A DNA stretch of 64,000 nt from Podospora pseudoanserina (GCF_035222485.1 NC_085922.1:201001-265000); one strand, 5' to 3'. Positions 43,443 to 55,826 are shown, counted from the first letter of the stretch. Notes: generated by a model not told the origin, from the sequence alone. Made by a program: numbers and translations.

Positions 43443-46400
43443 ATGGACGCTGCCACTCTGCTGCGCCAGACCATTGGCGCGTATGCCCCGCGACCACTCC
43501 AGCCAGGCCATTTTAACTACCCACGCCGTCCGCCGCCCTCGCATCTCGGCCATTTTGGAGAAAACCTGAGCAATGGGCCGGCCCAACACCAAGGGACGGT
43601 GCATACCTTGACAGCATGCTGCAGGTGCAGACAGGTACAGCCCTCACTCCCAGGGATCCTTACCCTGTAATGCTGCAGAGCTGCTTTTGTCTGAGTAGGT
43701 ACAACCTGAGCTGACGCTTGCCTATCAACGTAGAGGAAAACGAAATGCGATCCAGCCCTCCCACGATGTAGTCCCTGCGACCGCGCCGGCCAGACATGCG
43801 AGTACTTCGACACGACAAAAAACCGCAAGATGAACCGGACCTACGTTGTAGACCTCCAAAAAAAGGTCCAGCGTCTAGAGGCCGAACTCGAACAGCTCAC
43901 GGGGGAGGATCCAAACGATGACGACGACATGGTAACGCCAGGCGGGCTGGTTCATTTGGACAAAAAGTCCGTCGAATCCCCTCGGTATCTGGGCCCCAGC
44001 AGCGGCATCGCGATGACGCGCATTCTCATGGAGGAGGCGAAACGCTATACCGACTCCCTCCGCATCTCTTCCTTGATCCCGGAATTACGCTCCAGGAGAA
44101 TCGACCAGCGGGACCGTATGCAAAGCGTTGTCATGGGAAGCTTCAGCGGACCCTCAGGTCCCAGGGCAGTCGACTTTCCCTTGACGGCCGATATTCCTGC
44201 CAAAGAGTTCCCCACGAGAGCCATGACAGAGAACCTGTGGAGAGTTTTCAAAGAAAGAATACAAGTATTCACCCCGGTTTTCCATGAGACTGTCTTTGCT
44301 CAAGATCTCGAGGCCGTTTTCAATGGTGATACGGACCACTACCGCCTCTTTGCTGTCAACATGATGATTGCCATCAGTCTGGCCAAGGTCGACAGGTGGG
44401 CCGGATTGCCAGATACATACTACCTTGCTGCCATGGAGCATTTCGACCACGTTGTCAGACCAAAGGATCTGAAGACCTTACAATGTTTGATCTTGATCGT
44501 ACAGTACTCGCTGCTGATGCCCATCAAGATTGCCGTTTACCACGTGGTTGGGCTTGCCATCAAAATATGCCAGCAATGGGCCCTCGGGGACGAAAACACA
44601 TGGGCCATGGGTGACAGCGATCTTCAAAGCCTTGATTTGAAGAGAAGGTTGGTCTGGATTGTGCTCACGACCGAGTTGGGCCTCGCCCATATGCTGGGAC
44701 GCCCCAGCGGGTTTTCGAGAACCGGTGACATGATAAAGGTGAAGTTCTTCGAGACGGTTCAGGATGAGGACATCACGCCAGATGCGACGCCCGAGAGCAT
44801 CCTACAGGGTCGCTTCTGTGAACGGAAAACCATCGCCATACATTACTGCAAGATGCGGCTGATGCAGGCCGAGATCCGGCGGGTGCTCTACGAACAGGAA
44901 CGACCGGCACGAACAACGGATGTAGATCCTTGGGTCCAGCAAATGGACCAAAAGTTGAAGGATTGGCTGGACTCTTGTCCAGAACAGCCTCCCCTGTTCA
45001 AGCCTTGGTAGGTGGGCATATCAGAACTCGTTTCTTCAAATGGCTGACCGGTATTGATTCAGGTTTACAAACCGATATCACGCCGTCATGATCATTCTCT
45101 ACCGGCCATCACCCCAAGTGCTTAAGCCAACTGCCAGGGCGGCTAGAATTTGCTTTGAAGCAGCAAAGTCCATCATCACATCCTCTTCGACAGGACCTGA
45201 TCGGGAGCAGCCCACGTTTGACCGGACATGGGTGTTCCTGCAGACCATCAACTCGTCGCTCAATGCCCTTCTCTGGTCTATTGGGTACCCTGAGGTTCGA
45301 GCCCAAAACAGCCGCGAGGATGTCGAGCAGCTTGTCCAGGATGGCATCAACATTATCACAAACTTCCACCCCAAATGGCCAGGCGTGCAAGAGGCCATCA
45401 ACCTGTACGAAGTCTTGTCAAAGGCTTGTCTGCAGAGCTACACAGCCAAAGTTACGTTTGAGTTGTCGTCCCCCATGCCCAGTGCGCCCAACGGCCACTT
45501 CAAGTCGCCGTTTTTGACTGAAGACGGCAATTCTCCCGACTCGGAGAACTCGTCACCGCAAGGCCAACAGTCACACTCGGCAACATCTCTCTTCAGCAAC
45601 CAGTCGCCATTCGGGTACAACATCGAGCCCCCTTATAACTTTGACCAGGGTGCCGAATATACGAACCAATCGCCGTTTCAAAACCAGCCCGCCTTTCGGT
45701 CAAACTCAATCTTCATGAACCCGATAAGCTCCTTGACAGATGCACACGGCCGGCGACTCTCTGAACTGGCTCCCGAGTCCACTCCCTACCAAACCCCGGC
45801 CGCAGAGCGAAAGGCAGGCACGCCGCCGATGCCTACAGGGACAGCAAGCTCGCTGCCAACTCCGCCAGAGTCGCTCCCGCCACCATCGGCAAAGTCCAGT
45901 CACATGAGCCTTTCGCCACGATTGGTTGGCACACCTCGAGGTCCAAGCCCGACTCCCACGCCAACGCTCCATCATGCAAGCCCACTGCCAATGGTCACCC
46001 GGCACAGTCCTGTTCCCGCTACTCATGGACTTGCTGAGTACGGCTTTGGGCAACCCTATGGGCAGCAACAGCCTGGCCCACCAACCTCCTCCATGGCGGC
46101 TCCATCCAACATTCCAGCCTTCACAATCCCTCCTATTCCAGGCTCCAATGCCCAAAGAGCAACGAGAGTGACCAACTGGAGCAACCCGCCCGCACCGATA
46201 CTCCAACCACACACGTTTGCAGGTGCCAACTCGGCCAGCATCTGGGAGCCCCCAACCCAGCAGCAAGGAGGTTATGCCTTTGCTGGCTCCAGCCTTCAAC
46301 ATCCACCACCAGCGCAGTTCTCTCTGCCACCAGCGCCAGCAATACAGCATTCCGCCCAACCACAACAACAACAACAACCACAACAACAACAACCACAACA

Positions 46401-46815
46401 ACAACAACACCAAACCCTTCAACCACGATCCCATCATCCACCATCACACCAGCTACAACCACACCAGCTACAACCACACCAGCAGCTGCACCAACAACAG
46501 CTCCAACAGCAACAGCAGCAACTTCAACAACAACAGCAACAACAACAAACTCAACAGGCCTACAACCCCTACAGCCCGTACCACAACCTACCGATGGAAG
46601 GCGCCCCGTGGCATAACTCTACCTCAGCCGGGGGTCTCCTCTCGTGGGAAGGGTACGGGAACCAGTACTTTGGCAATGAGCGCCACGATAGCTTGACGCA
46701 GGAGCAGCAGACGCAGCTGCTCAACATTCTGGAAGCGGATGGCATGAGTGATATTTCTGCGTATCTTGCCACTGGCAACGCTGCCAACGGTGGCCACGGC
46801 ACTGGGAATTGGTAG
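43443..46815 (+). CDS. Zn2Cys6 transcription factor with polyglutamine tail, 1072 aa
   Basis: Exons are 43443-43634, 43734-45007 and 45063-46815. The first splice falls inside the zinc cluster and restores ACCRCRQRKTKCDPALPRC then SPCDRAGQTC: Cys59, 62, 69, 76, 79 and 86. A linker and coiled coil follow (TYVVDLQKKVQRLEAELEQL). The middle homology domain spans about residues 180-640, and the second splice gives WFTNRYHAVMIILYRPSP, a hallmark block. The last 400 residues are disordered, rich in Pro, Ser and Asn, with a long Gln/His tract (about 46355-46560) of the kind used for activation. The very end (LTQEQQTQLLNILEADG) is helical. Target genes cannot be told from sequence. Confidence 0.93.
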
Positions 46816-47151
46816 ATGCTTGTGACATGGATAGACACTGGGCATGTTGTTTTATTTGTGATGGGGTCATATTCACCTTGGAACTTGTGTGTGTGTGTGT
46901 GTGTGTGGGGGGTGGAAGGGGGCTACAGGAGTTGACGGGATACCTAAGCGTTGATTTTACTCATTTCTTTTTGTGTCTGGTTGTTCTTGGATACAAGTAG
47001 GTTTGCAGATTATGGCCACTGTGTTACTTTGTACAGTTGGTGGATTTGTATATAGACTATTTTTCAACACAAAACATCAACGAGTCGGTTGGGCCCCTTC
47101 CCTTCTACTTGGTACAATGATATCGCAGTCATGCAGCCAACCAGCCAGCAT
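46816..47151. other. Convergent gap with a GT repeat
   Basis: About 340 bp between the tail-to-tail Zn2Cys6 and polyglutamine genes. It holds a perfect (TG)11 microsatellite at 46886-46907 and presumably both 3' ends. Confidence 0.55.
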
Positions 47152-47481
47152 CTAAACCTTCTCCGCCTCACCCCCAGGAGCAGCAACCTTTTTGACCGTC
47201 CTCTTCCTCCTCTTCTTCCCATCCCCGGGAACGATCCCCGCATTGGGCGGCGCATCCAACACCCACCTCGCCACGGCCAAAGCCCTATCGCTCCCAACAG
47301 GGTACTCCTTCTCGAGCTCATGCCTACCTGGCCCACCACCATTCCCGTTCCCTTGGGCACGAGCAACAACCCCGCCATTCCCATCGCTCGTGACCTTTTG
47401 CCCGTCAATGTCTAAATCCCCGATTGCCCCTTCTAAACTAGACCCATCATCATCCTCATTATCATGATCATTTGCCGGGAG

Positions 47482-47530
<49 letters not shown>

Positions 47531-49614
47531 GGTTGTTGTGGTTGGTGTGGTTGTCCAGCCACAACACCGGATGTTATCTGCGCGCGTAGCTCAGCCACGG
47601 CATTCGCAAGCTGGTAGTCGTGCTCCGCCCTCAGCTGCCTGGCCAGCACGGCCTGCCGGAAGCTCGGCTCGTCGCTCACTCGCTCGTCGCCCAAGGCGTC
47701 GAGAACAATCTGGTGATGCAAGCGGTCCTTGCGCTGTTTTTCTGTCTCGACTGGGACAGGAAATGGGAAAGGGGAGGGAAGCTCCTTCAGTTCGGTGGAT
47801 ACTTCTGATCCGGTGGTGTCTAACGACGGCAGTGCAGGTTTGGACTGCGGCGGCTGGTGCTGAAGATGATGCAGCGGAGAGGAACCATTCGGGTGCAAAA
47901 CGGGCACCGGAGCTGGCGCGCAGAGATCATCCCATGCACCTGCTAGCTGGATCCAGTTTCCTCCTGCGCGCAGGACCTCGACCCAGTCAGCGCGGGCGGG
48001 GGAGCGACTAGCTTGGAAGGCTGGGTAGCCGTCTGCTAGGCGGGCCAGGCGGGCGACCATGTAGGCGTGGCGGAGGAGCTCCTTGGCCGAGGTCTGGATG
48101 AGACAGTGGCAGAGTAAGAGAGCGTGGAGAGCGTCGGCCAAAAGGGGGTGGTATGTCAGTGTTTCTGTGATGACGGGAGAAAGAACGGGCGGAGGTGGCT
48201 GGTGTGCCTGCAGGGAGGCTAGGTCCGTGATGGGATACGGCGGGAGATCTGGTGGTGGCGAAGGAGCAAACAGATCCGAGAGGACGTAGATGCGGTGTGG
48301 TTTCTGTGTGGTTCTCTCGTCGTTTCCAACGGGCGACGCAGACTTGGTGGTGTGGCGGGGAACACGGACGCCGTTGGCGATAGAGTTCACCTTGCGGGCA
48401 AAGTCCTCGGCGATGTCCAAGGGTAGATCGGGCGAGTACTCGAAATGGGAAAGGTAAGTCATGTAGTCACGAAGCGCCCGCTTCGCATTCTGTCTCACAT
48501 GCTGCCTCGCCTCCAGAACCTCGGGGGACAATGGCGGGGAGGCCTGGTCGCCGTCGCTGTCCGGTTCTGGCACTTGGGGAGAGCCGTCGGGGAAGGCTGC
48601 GTCAACATGCTGGCAGGCCATGGTGAGATAGACTCCAGCACGTTGGAACAAAAGCTGTGTCTCCAGGCTGCTCGGCTGCTCTTCTTCCTTCAAGACAACA
48701 TCCTCGGTTCTTCGCGCCGTCCTTTGCGCCACTTGCTGCTCGGCTTCGGCCTCCTTTCCTGCATAACGGTGGGGTGGTCGGCGAAGGCGATGGACCCTCA
48801 GAGCGTCTGTGAAATCGGCGACGGCCCCTTGAAAGTCCTCCTTGAATATCTTGACGATGCCTCGAGTCCTCAGAGGCTCTGGATCCGAGGGATTCTCGTG
48901 TATCGCTTCGTCCAATGGCTGCAAGCTCGTGCATTCGGCGAGCTGTCGACTCGGAATCTTTTCGTGAAAGAAGTGCACATACTTGGCGTCGCTGTCGTCC
49001 GGACTCCGTTGAAGCACCAAAGAAGCAACCTCCTCCAGTGCCGAAGCGCTCTGCATGGTTGAGACGCTACAGGCTACTTCATCCAGCTTGTACGCCTTGC
49101 AAAGCTTGTGGGTCGCATCTTTTCGCATTCGATGTTTTCTCTCCGGACTTAGCTTTGCTTGGTTTCCTGGACGAAAGCCAAACCCAAGGCCCAACGCGGC
49201 TGCATGGTGTAGGCCGGGGATGCTCTGCTGGCTGAGAGAAGCAACGCCGCTCGCCGCGCGCACAGCCAGGTCAATGGCCTCGTCGACGAGTCTCCTAATC
49301 TTGACGAGGTCGAAAAACACGGCAGGATCGATCGGGCGGGGTCGAGGGGTGTTGTAATTGATATTGGCCAGAGTCTCAATGACCTCGGGGGGAAGCTGGA
49401 GCCATGGGCCGTGGAAGGCGGATATGTATCGCCAGTGTCTAGGAGTTGACAAGACACCAAGTCAGCAGGGGGGAACAGCAGGCAGTGCAGGACATTGGGC
49501 GCACTTGTTTCTGCATATTATGAGTTGCTGCTGGGACCTGACCAGTTTCTGGTGACCGAGGTCGCTTTCAGCCTCGACGAGGTCCTCTTGGGACGAAGAC
49601 TTCTTTTTGGCCAT
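47152..49614 (-). CDS. Conserved hypothetical protein with polyglutamine tract, 798 aa
   Basis: Exon 1 is 49614-49505 (MAKKKSSSQEDLVEAESDL), the intron is 49504-49439 and exon 2 is 49438-47152. The join gives NKHWRYISAFHGPWLQLPPE, which begins a helical region containing ETLANINYNTPRPRPIDP and LVKIRRLVDEAIDLAVRAA. Residues about 200-270 look like tetratricopeptide-type helices (PLRTRGIVKIFKEDFQGAVA). A long Pro-rich middle follows, then a run of about 18 Gln from a CAA repeat (plus-strand GTT run at about 47479-47530), an acidic patch and a basic end (KKRRKRTVKKV). The family is known to me only as a fungal protein of unclear role, sometimes misnamed histidine kinase group protein; no kinase motif is present. 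Confidence 0.82.
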
Positions 49615-50149
49615 GGCTGTTTGTTATGAGGGCTGTTTGGAGGAGGGACAGACGGACAAGAGTCTTTTACGGCCAACAATGGACGGAGAGAAGCGGTCGA
49701 AATATGGCCATTGGAGTTACCCCAAACGTCCGTGATCCATGTTAAAACTGGAACTGGAACTGGAACTGAAAATCAGAGGTTCGACTAAGCTTCCGGCCGA
49801 GGTGGGTGGTATGCGACTGCCCTGGGTAGGTACTGAGAAGGACCCCTTCGTGGTACATATGACGCGGGTTTTCCACCACCCCACAAAATGCCAAGACTAT
49901 CACGTGAACCCCTCGCTTCGACCTCTTGCATATATTTCTCGGTGAGAATTACATTCCAACAAACGGTCACTTTCATTCTTTGCAAAATTATTACTAAACA
50001 GACCCGTAGTAGGTACATTCTCTCTTCCACCAAGCGAAAAAAAAAAAAAAAAAAGCCAAGGACGCGCAAACAAGTGTAAATGTGAAGAAATGACGAGAAG
50101 AGAGACAGAGCCTCCAGATCCATGGCGCATATTACATGATGTGAACGCC
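49615..50149. other. Intergenic with a long A run
   Basis: About 535 bp between the polyglutamine gene start and the LysM gene end. It contains an A run of about 17 at 50037-50054. No gene is seen. Confidence 0.4.
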
Positions 50150-51545
50150 CTACCACGGTGTGGGAAGGGCGGCACGACCGTTGATGACTGGGGTGGGCAG
50201 GTAGCAGTCGGAACCTGTCGTCGATCCGCCATCGCCGGGCTTTTCCAGCAAGTGTCAGCCATGCTTGGTCTCGTTTGAGACGTCAGAAAAAAGGTACTCA
50301 CCTGCAGCTCACTGCAGCAAAGAGGGACGGCTTGGGTAGCTGGGCACGGCGCGTGGCTGAGCACGAATTCACCATCGCCTGTTGTTGTTTTTTGTCATGG
50401 TCAGCAGCGCTTGATGAAGGAAGGGGAAGAAGGGTAGGGAGCTCACATCCGAGACCGATAAGTCCACCCAACAAGCCACCGGCGACACAGCATTGGGCAA
50501 AAGCGTCGCCGACATTGCACTGGAAGGAACGGAATGCAGTCACGATGGGCAGGGTGGTAAAGGTGACGCTGCTGGCGGTCGAGGTCGTAGTGGACGTGGT
50601 GATCGAGGTGCTGGGTGTCGCCGTGGTGCCAGTGAAGACGTCGACCGTGATGGTGCTGTACGCTGTGATGACGCTGATGGACCGGGTCGTGGTGGTCCCT
50701 GTGGGATCGGCTGTGTTGAAAACCGACACACGGAAGGCTGTGGGAGAGATAAGGACCGTCTGGATCGGGTGGACCGACACGTCTCTCCACATGATACAGG
50801 AGCAGGCGTAGTTGACCCGATTGACCGGCTCGGCCTCCCAGACAGCTGGCCGCGCAACAGCGGGCGCCTCTCCTTCTGCGCAGTACTCGGCCTCGGGCGC
50901 GTCACTGCGCTTGGCCTTGGGAATGAAAAAGGTTGGCGAGGAGGTGATGGTTCCCGAAGTGGACGTTGTGGTGGTGGTCGTCGTGGTGGTAGATGGGTTG
51001 CCTCCGTTCAAGAGGACACCCACACACAGACGCGCACCCAACACAAGGTTGCTGCAGAACCGGTTGATGCCGGGGTTGAGGTCCCGCAGCTGGCTGAAGG
51101 TGAGGCCATACGCCGAGTAGATCGAGTAACATGTATCCCCAGCCGCGACAACGTGGACTCCGCCGCAGACCAGTGTCGAAGTAGCCGACGTGCTTGTGGT
51201 GGTGGTGGAAGAAGTCGTGGTGGTGCTGGTGGTGCTGGTCACCCGGACATCAGGGAGAGTCGTGGTTTCTGTAGTCGAAATAGTCTCCCTTTGCACTCCA
51301 AAGCTAGCCAGGTCGAAGCTCAGCGTGATGGTTGAGGTCCTGGTCCGGGCATAAACAAGAGAGGAGCAGTATCGTACCGCGTCGAGCCAGTCCTGGTTGA
51401 CAGCCTCGCGGAAGCGAACTGCCCGGAGCAGACGATCATTCTCGCAGACCCTGTTGATCTGGGTGAAGGTCAAGGGGTCGGGGTTTTGAGCGAGGGCTGA
51501 GCCCACCAGCACCGTCCAGGATACTACAAGCTGCGTCAATTTCAT
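50150..51545 (-). CDS. Secreted LysM protein with hydrophobin-like Cys tail, about 409 aa
   Basis: Residues 1-19 are a signal peptide (MKLTQLVVSWTVLVGSALA). One LysM domain, which binds chitin or peptidoglycan sugars, spans about residues 130-175 (HVVAAGDTCYSIYSAYGLTF, then LNPGINRFC and GARLCV). It is set between Thr/Ser-rich, probably O-glycosylated linkers. Exons are 51545-50447, 50378-50313 and 50214-50150. The last two give a tail with Cys343, 352, 353, 367, 378, 387, 388 and 392. This is the order C-CC-C-C-CC-C known from hydrophobins, although the last spacing is short (three residues). The final splice is the weak point, since a GTGAGT donor 11 bases further on is also usable. Fungal LysM proteins can mask chitin from hosts or help in competition; the role here is inferred. 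Confidence 0.8.
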
Positions 51546-52162
51546 GTTGGCTTCGTCCAGGTGTGTCTGATCCGGGCTGGGGTGAGATGACTGGAGAGAG
51601 AGAGGTTACAAGAAGACAGCGTGGTGTTCAAACATAAATCATGGTTTCGGTTCTGATGTTGATGCAAGCCGGAATGCCCAACAGTCGCGTCGCGAGTAAA
51701 CAAATTTCGTTGACTCCATTCCAACATGACTCCCTCTGCTGAGACACTTTCCAAAGCTCGGGACACCCTGTCTGTCCTCCCTTTTCAAAAGACGTGTTGG
51801 TATCATGAAATTGCACCACAGACTCTTGGTGGTGGCATGCGATCTTCTCTTGAATTGTCTCAACTTCTCCCTGTGCCTTGCCAGCTCCTGTAAAGCTCAG
51901 CTTGGTGTCTTACTGTCATTAGGGTCAAGAATTTCCATGAGGAGAATATGATTTCACTACTTTCTGGCAATAGATCGATCGGTAGTGCCCAGGCTGCCTC
52001 TTCCAAAACAGCTGTTGGGCTGGGTGTTCCTTGCACCCGTCAGTAGCAACAATAAGGGTAGCCATCGTTATCATGTTTCAACATCAAGCGATGATAGAGA
52101 TCCACATATCCCCAGCAAATTAACACATCATATCATTACAACCGCCCCATTCCCACCGCTGA
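51546..52162. other. LysM gene upstream region and b561 3' end
   Basis: About 620 bp between two minus-strand genes. It should carry the LysM promoter. No distinct element was found. Confidence 0.4.
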
Positions 52163-53600
52163 TCACTGCCTGCCATACCCAAACCTCGCCTCGTGGTCAT
52201 ATATACTCGGCATATTGTACAGCTCATGATCCTCCTCCGCCGCCTTGGGCTTTCTAGCACTTGTACACCTCCACAAGCAAAAATAGAGGGGGACCAACAG
52301 TATAAACATGCCCCCTGCCAGAACTGCATACCCCAACATGACCAACCTTGTCTGCTCCGACAGTTTCAGCCCCCTTTTTTTTTTTTCCCATGTTAGCATT
52401 CGTCCAAATTTCACGGCCATCACGCAAGCACTCACAATCCATTATTCACCAACAACGCGACCCAAATCCCCCTCCCACCCCAAGCGTGCACCTGCTTCAC
52501 CCACCCTCCATTCCCAACCACCTCCTGCCCCCCCGCTGCTCGCCTCCTGACCCAACCCCCCCATCCAACCATGACCACCATCACCGCCACAGTCAACAAC
52601 CCCAAAACCTGGTGCCCTGTTCCCATCTTGCTCGTAAGAACATGCTGCCCACTGATGACAAGCCCCGGCACCATCGCGCCCAGGGTAAATAGAAAGTAGA
52701 TACTCCCAGTCGCAACATGCAGCTTGGGCCACTTCCTCCCCAGGAAAGCCGCAACAAGATTGTCGAATGGTGCGATGGCCAGGGCCACAATCGCAAACAG
52801 GATCCCGTGCGCGGTGGCGGCTTTGTTGCTTGACTTTTTGAGGGAGGGGTCATCATCCGGGAAGGTGACGTGCTGAGTTATGTTTCTTGGTGGCCCCACC
52901 CCGCCGGGGCCGGTTGATTTGGAGATGTCGATGTTGAAAATGCCGTGGGCGACGTGGCGTCGGATGCGGGCGTCGAGGTCGTCGGTGGAGAAGGCGCCCG
53001 AGTTGGGGCCTACGGCGAACATTATCGGTGCGGTGGGGGTGTTGTTGGTCGGGATGGGGGGGTTGAAGGGGGCGGATTGGCTTTGGAGGTTGCGGCAGCT
53101 GTGGCATGTGCCGTTGGCCGTCATTTGGCCTGTTTTTGGGGAGAGCTCGCTGCCAGGGTGGAGGGTGATGCGGAGGGGGTGGTGGGTTGGTTCCGTGTTG
53201 CCGCTGGTGAAGGGGTTAGTCGACGATTATTAGGTGAGGAAAATGTGTGGAGGGGGGTCTACTTTGTGAACCGTGGGCTGACGGTGACTGATTTGCGGTC
53301 TGCAGATGGGTACATCACCAAAATTACCGAGTTTGCCATGCTGGACCCGAAGCCAATGGCCGAGTATTGATACCAATCTGGAGAGCTGACGTAAAAGTTG
53401 ATATCGTTTGAGCCATCGTCTGGGAGGTTGATGGAAATGATGGTGTTGGCCTCAGGGATAAAGACATTTGAAGCATTGGTCTGACCCAAGACGAGATGTA
53501 ATTGTGAGATGAGGTCTGTAGGTAGGTAGGTTAGTTCAACACCTGCAGATCCAAGCTGTACAAACTTACAAAACATGAGCCATAGTAGTGATGAGGCCAT
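52163..53600 (-). CDS. DOMON-cytochrome b561 membrane protein, 420 aa
   Basis: This layout moves electrons across a membrane: an outward heme-binding DOMON domain like that of cellobiose dehydrogenase, joined to a cytochrome b561 core. Exons are 53600-53570, 53515-53263, 53203-52436 and 52373-52163. The DOMON part covers about residues 20-190, with DWYQYSAIGFGSSMANSVIL (Met as likely heme ligand) and RRHVAHGIFNIDIS. The b561 part follows with five or six helices and four His at expected sites: TAHGILFAI, PKLHVATG, GTGHQVLG and VKQVHAWGG. The last intron ends in AAG right after an A run instead of the usual pyrimidine-AG, but it is the join that keeps phase (NNGLGLKLSEQTR). Such proteins may feed electrons to extracellular oxidative enzymes; that role is inferred. 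Confidence 0.87.
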
Positions 53601-55619
53601 ATTCGCTTTTAACCTGTTGCCAGGAACTTGAACACCGTGGAGAACGACCAAGAGAAATGGAGACTCAAAGAAAGAGAACTCCGGACCACATCATGTATTA
53701 TCATCATCATCAAGATGGAAATGGCCGTGCAAAACAATGCAACCATGCAGATGTGCTTGCCGTCGGGATGTAGTTGTCGGCGGCTAACATCTCCAGCTCT
53801 CCCTTGTCATTGGCTAGCCCTGTACTTGGAAGCGCTGCGCGCACCGTGACGGCAATACGCCTAGCACTTGCACCCCCAATCAACGACCTGTCACACGCAA
53901 CCCGTTGGTGACAAAGGCCCAAAAATAGGCAAGCGGCAGTTGCCGGCTTTTGCAACTGGTGAAACTTATTAGCATCCTAGAAATGGCCCAAGCTAATTTT
54001 CCTTTCAAGGTATCCAAGTCTAGAGAACAGATGGTGTGAATTTTCCCATGACAGGTTGGTTCTACAAAATGTGTAGAAGTTGTTTAAAAACTCATTTAGA
54101 AACGGACTGGGGTGGAGCTCCGTATTGCCCTACCTACCTATCCTCTGAATACTGGAACCAGAAGCTTCCAGGGCGTGCATTGCTTGACTGCCAGTAATCA
54201 AAGAAGGAAACAACTGAGATACCCACGATAAACACAAGTGCTTAAACTATTCTAAGCTCTATGCTTCACTAAAAAAAAAAAAAAAAAAAGGATGTCGTTC
54301 AGATCATGTTTTGTTTATAACAGTGGGGTTTGCCCATGAGCCCCTGAAGCATGAACGACCCTAACTCTAAATCTCCCTTTGGTGACAACCAGAGTCTAAT
54401 TTAACCACCTGCTAGACTCTCAAAGCAACTATTCAAAATCCTTTTAACGCAATTTAACCTAGAGGATGTCTGGATTGACAATTAAAACCACTCTTGACAA
54501 CCCAGGCTGTGAATTATGTAAAAAAACTATGAAGCCGGTTTGCCAACATCATACGTTAGAATCCAAGCAAGACATTTTATTTTAATGATTTGCCACTTCT
54601 CATGAGTATCAAAAGTATCATGGGATTTTAAGAAAAGAAATGTATCTTGATACTGGCAGGAAACAATGTGGGCACATGTCAGCTGTGACAAAATGATTCT
54701 TTTGAAACAAAGCATGTTAGAACAAGTCTCACGCAAAGTCGTTCAACGCCGGAAATGATCCCCCTTTATCTCATAGAGGTATTTGCTGCACAAATTTGCG
54801 TCTTGCATATCTAGGGACGAGAATCTATAGAGTCTAACAACTTTGGTTATTTGTAGTGCTTAGGTAAATGAGTAGGTGTAACCTTTCGCTCATTCAAAGT
54901 GGATCGCGATTAGAAACCTACATCATCCACAAGCAAGTAAATACAGAAACATGGTTGTATTGTAAAGGTCAAAAACAATTTGATACATCAAGCCTTCGGG
55001 TTTGCACTGGTAGCATGGCAGAGTCTTGGATCCAGAACCGATTGGTGCCAACGTTTCACCAGGTCCTATCATTTTCCATTTTCGTTGACACAACAGCACC
55101 ATATGACTCGCATCTTGCATTAGCCGACCGATTTTGTGCTGAAAGACAGCCGACGAGCCTGAGAAACATAACAGCTGTGAGGAAATAACTGGTCAAATCT
55201 GGGTCGAGCTAGCTGGTCTGCGCTGGGTTCTGCATGTTGTGTGAGGTGGCGGGAAAGACATCATTGACCGCTTGTTTTGGATTCTCTGGACAGCAACATC
55301 CCACCTAAAAGGTCTGCTGCCGTTCTCAGTTTTGAGCAAAAGGATCACATGATTTGCTATCCTACTTTTGCTGTTCTCCATTGGACTTGTGTCGGTTATT
55401 GCACCTTGCCACCCGGTTACTTTAACCTCTTTGCGGTATCGCCACGCTGGCCTCCAAGATCACCCAAAAGACAAGTTGCCGTAGTTCCGACCGGATCCTG
55501 CACCGTTTGGGCTTCAGGACTGGAACTCAACAGCTCTGCATTGTGGTGTAGGGTTCCGCTACCCTCACCCACACAGACGTTTAAGTACCATGTGAGCCTG
55601 ACTGACACCATTCTCATAG
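53601..55619. other. Gene-poor, AT-rich stretch
   Basis: About 2 kb with no supported gene. An A run of about 20 lies at 54269-54289 after a short A/T-rich lead, which might be the tail of an old retroposed copy. Otherwise nothing was identified. Confidence 0.4.
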
Positions 55620-55826
55620 AATCATTGGCACTCAAAAGTGGGTTAAACCTGTATTATATTATAAACCATACCTCAGAAGTAAATTTATGGTCCTTTAAAG
55701 TGTCTTTAAAGGCCCATGTACTTTTTTTCAACGCATATGAATTAGCTGTAAAGGCCCAACGATTATCCTTCGAGGTGTGGTTTATAATATAATGTGGGTT
55801 CAATCCATTTTTGAGTGCCAATGATT
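55620..55826. mobile_element. MITE-like inverted-repeat element, 207 bp
   Basis: The left arm starts AATCATTGGCACTCAAAA and the right arm ends with its inverse. The arms match for about 60 bases and more weakly to about 85, leaving a short centre with CTTTAAAGGCCC words. Nearly all differences between the arms are transitions (for example GTGGGTTAAACC against ATGGATTGAACC), a RIP-like pattern. No clear target duplication was found at the ends, so the exact borders and superfamily are open. Confidence 0.65.

Noticed and set aside
30712-53600. Cellulose-degradation gene cluster from GH7 to DOMON-b561
   Set aside because: The two relevant genes are 20 kb apart with unrelated genes between them; shared lifestyle does not make a cluster.
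54269-54289. A run of about 20 as the tail of a SINE or LINE
   Set aside because: No internal promoter boxes, coding sequence or target duplication was seen; kept only as a remark.
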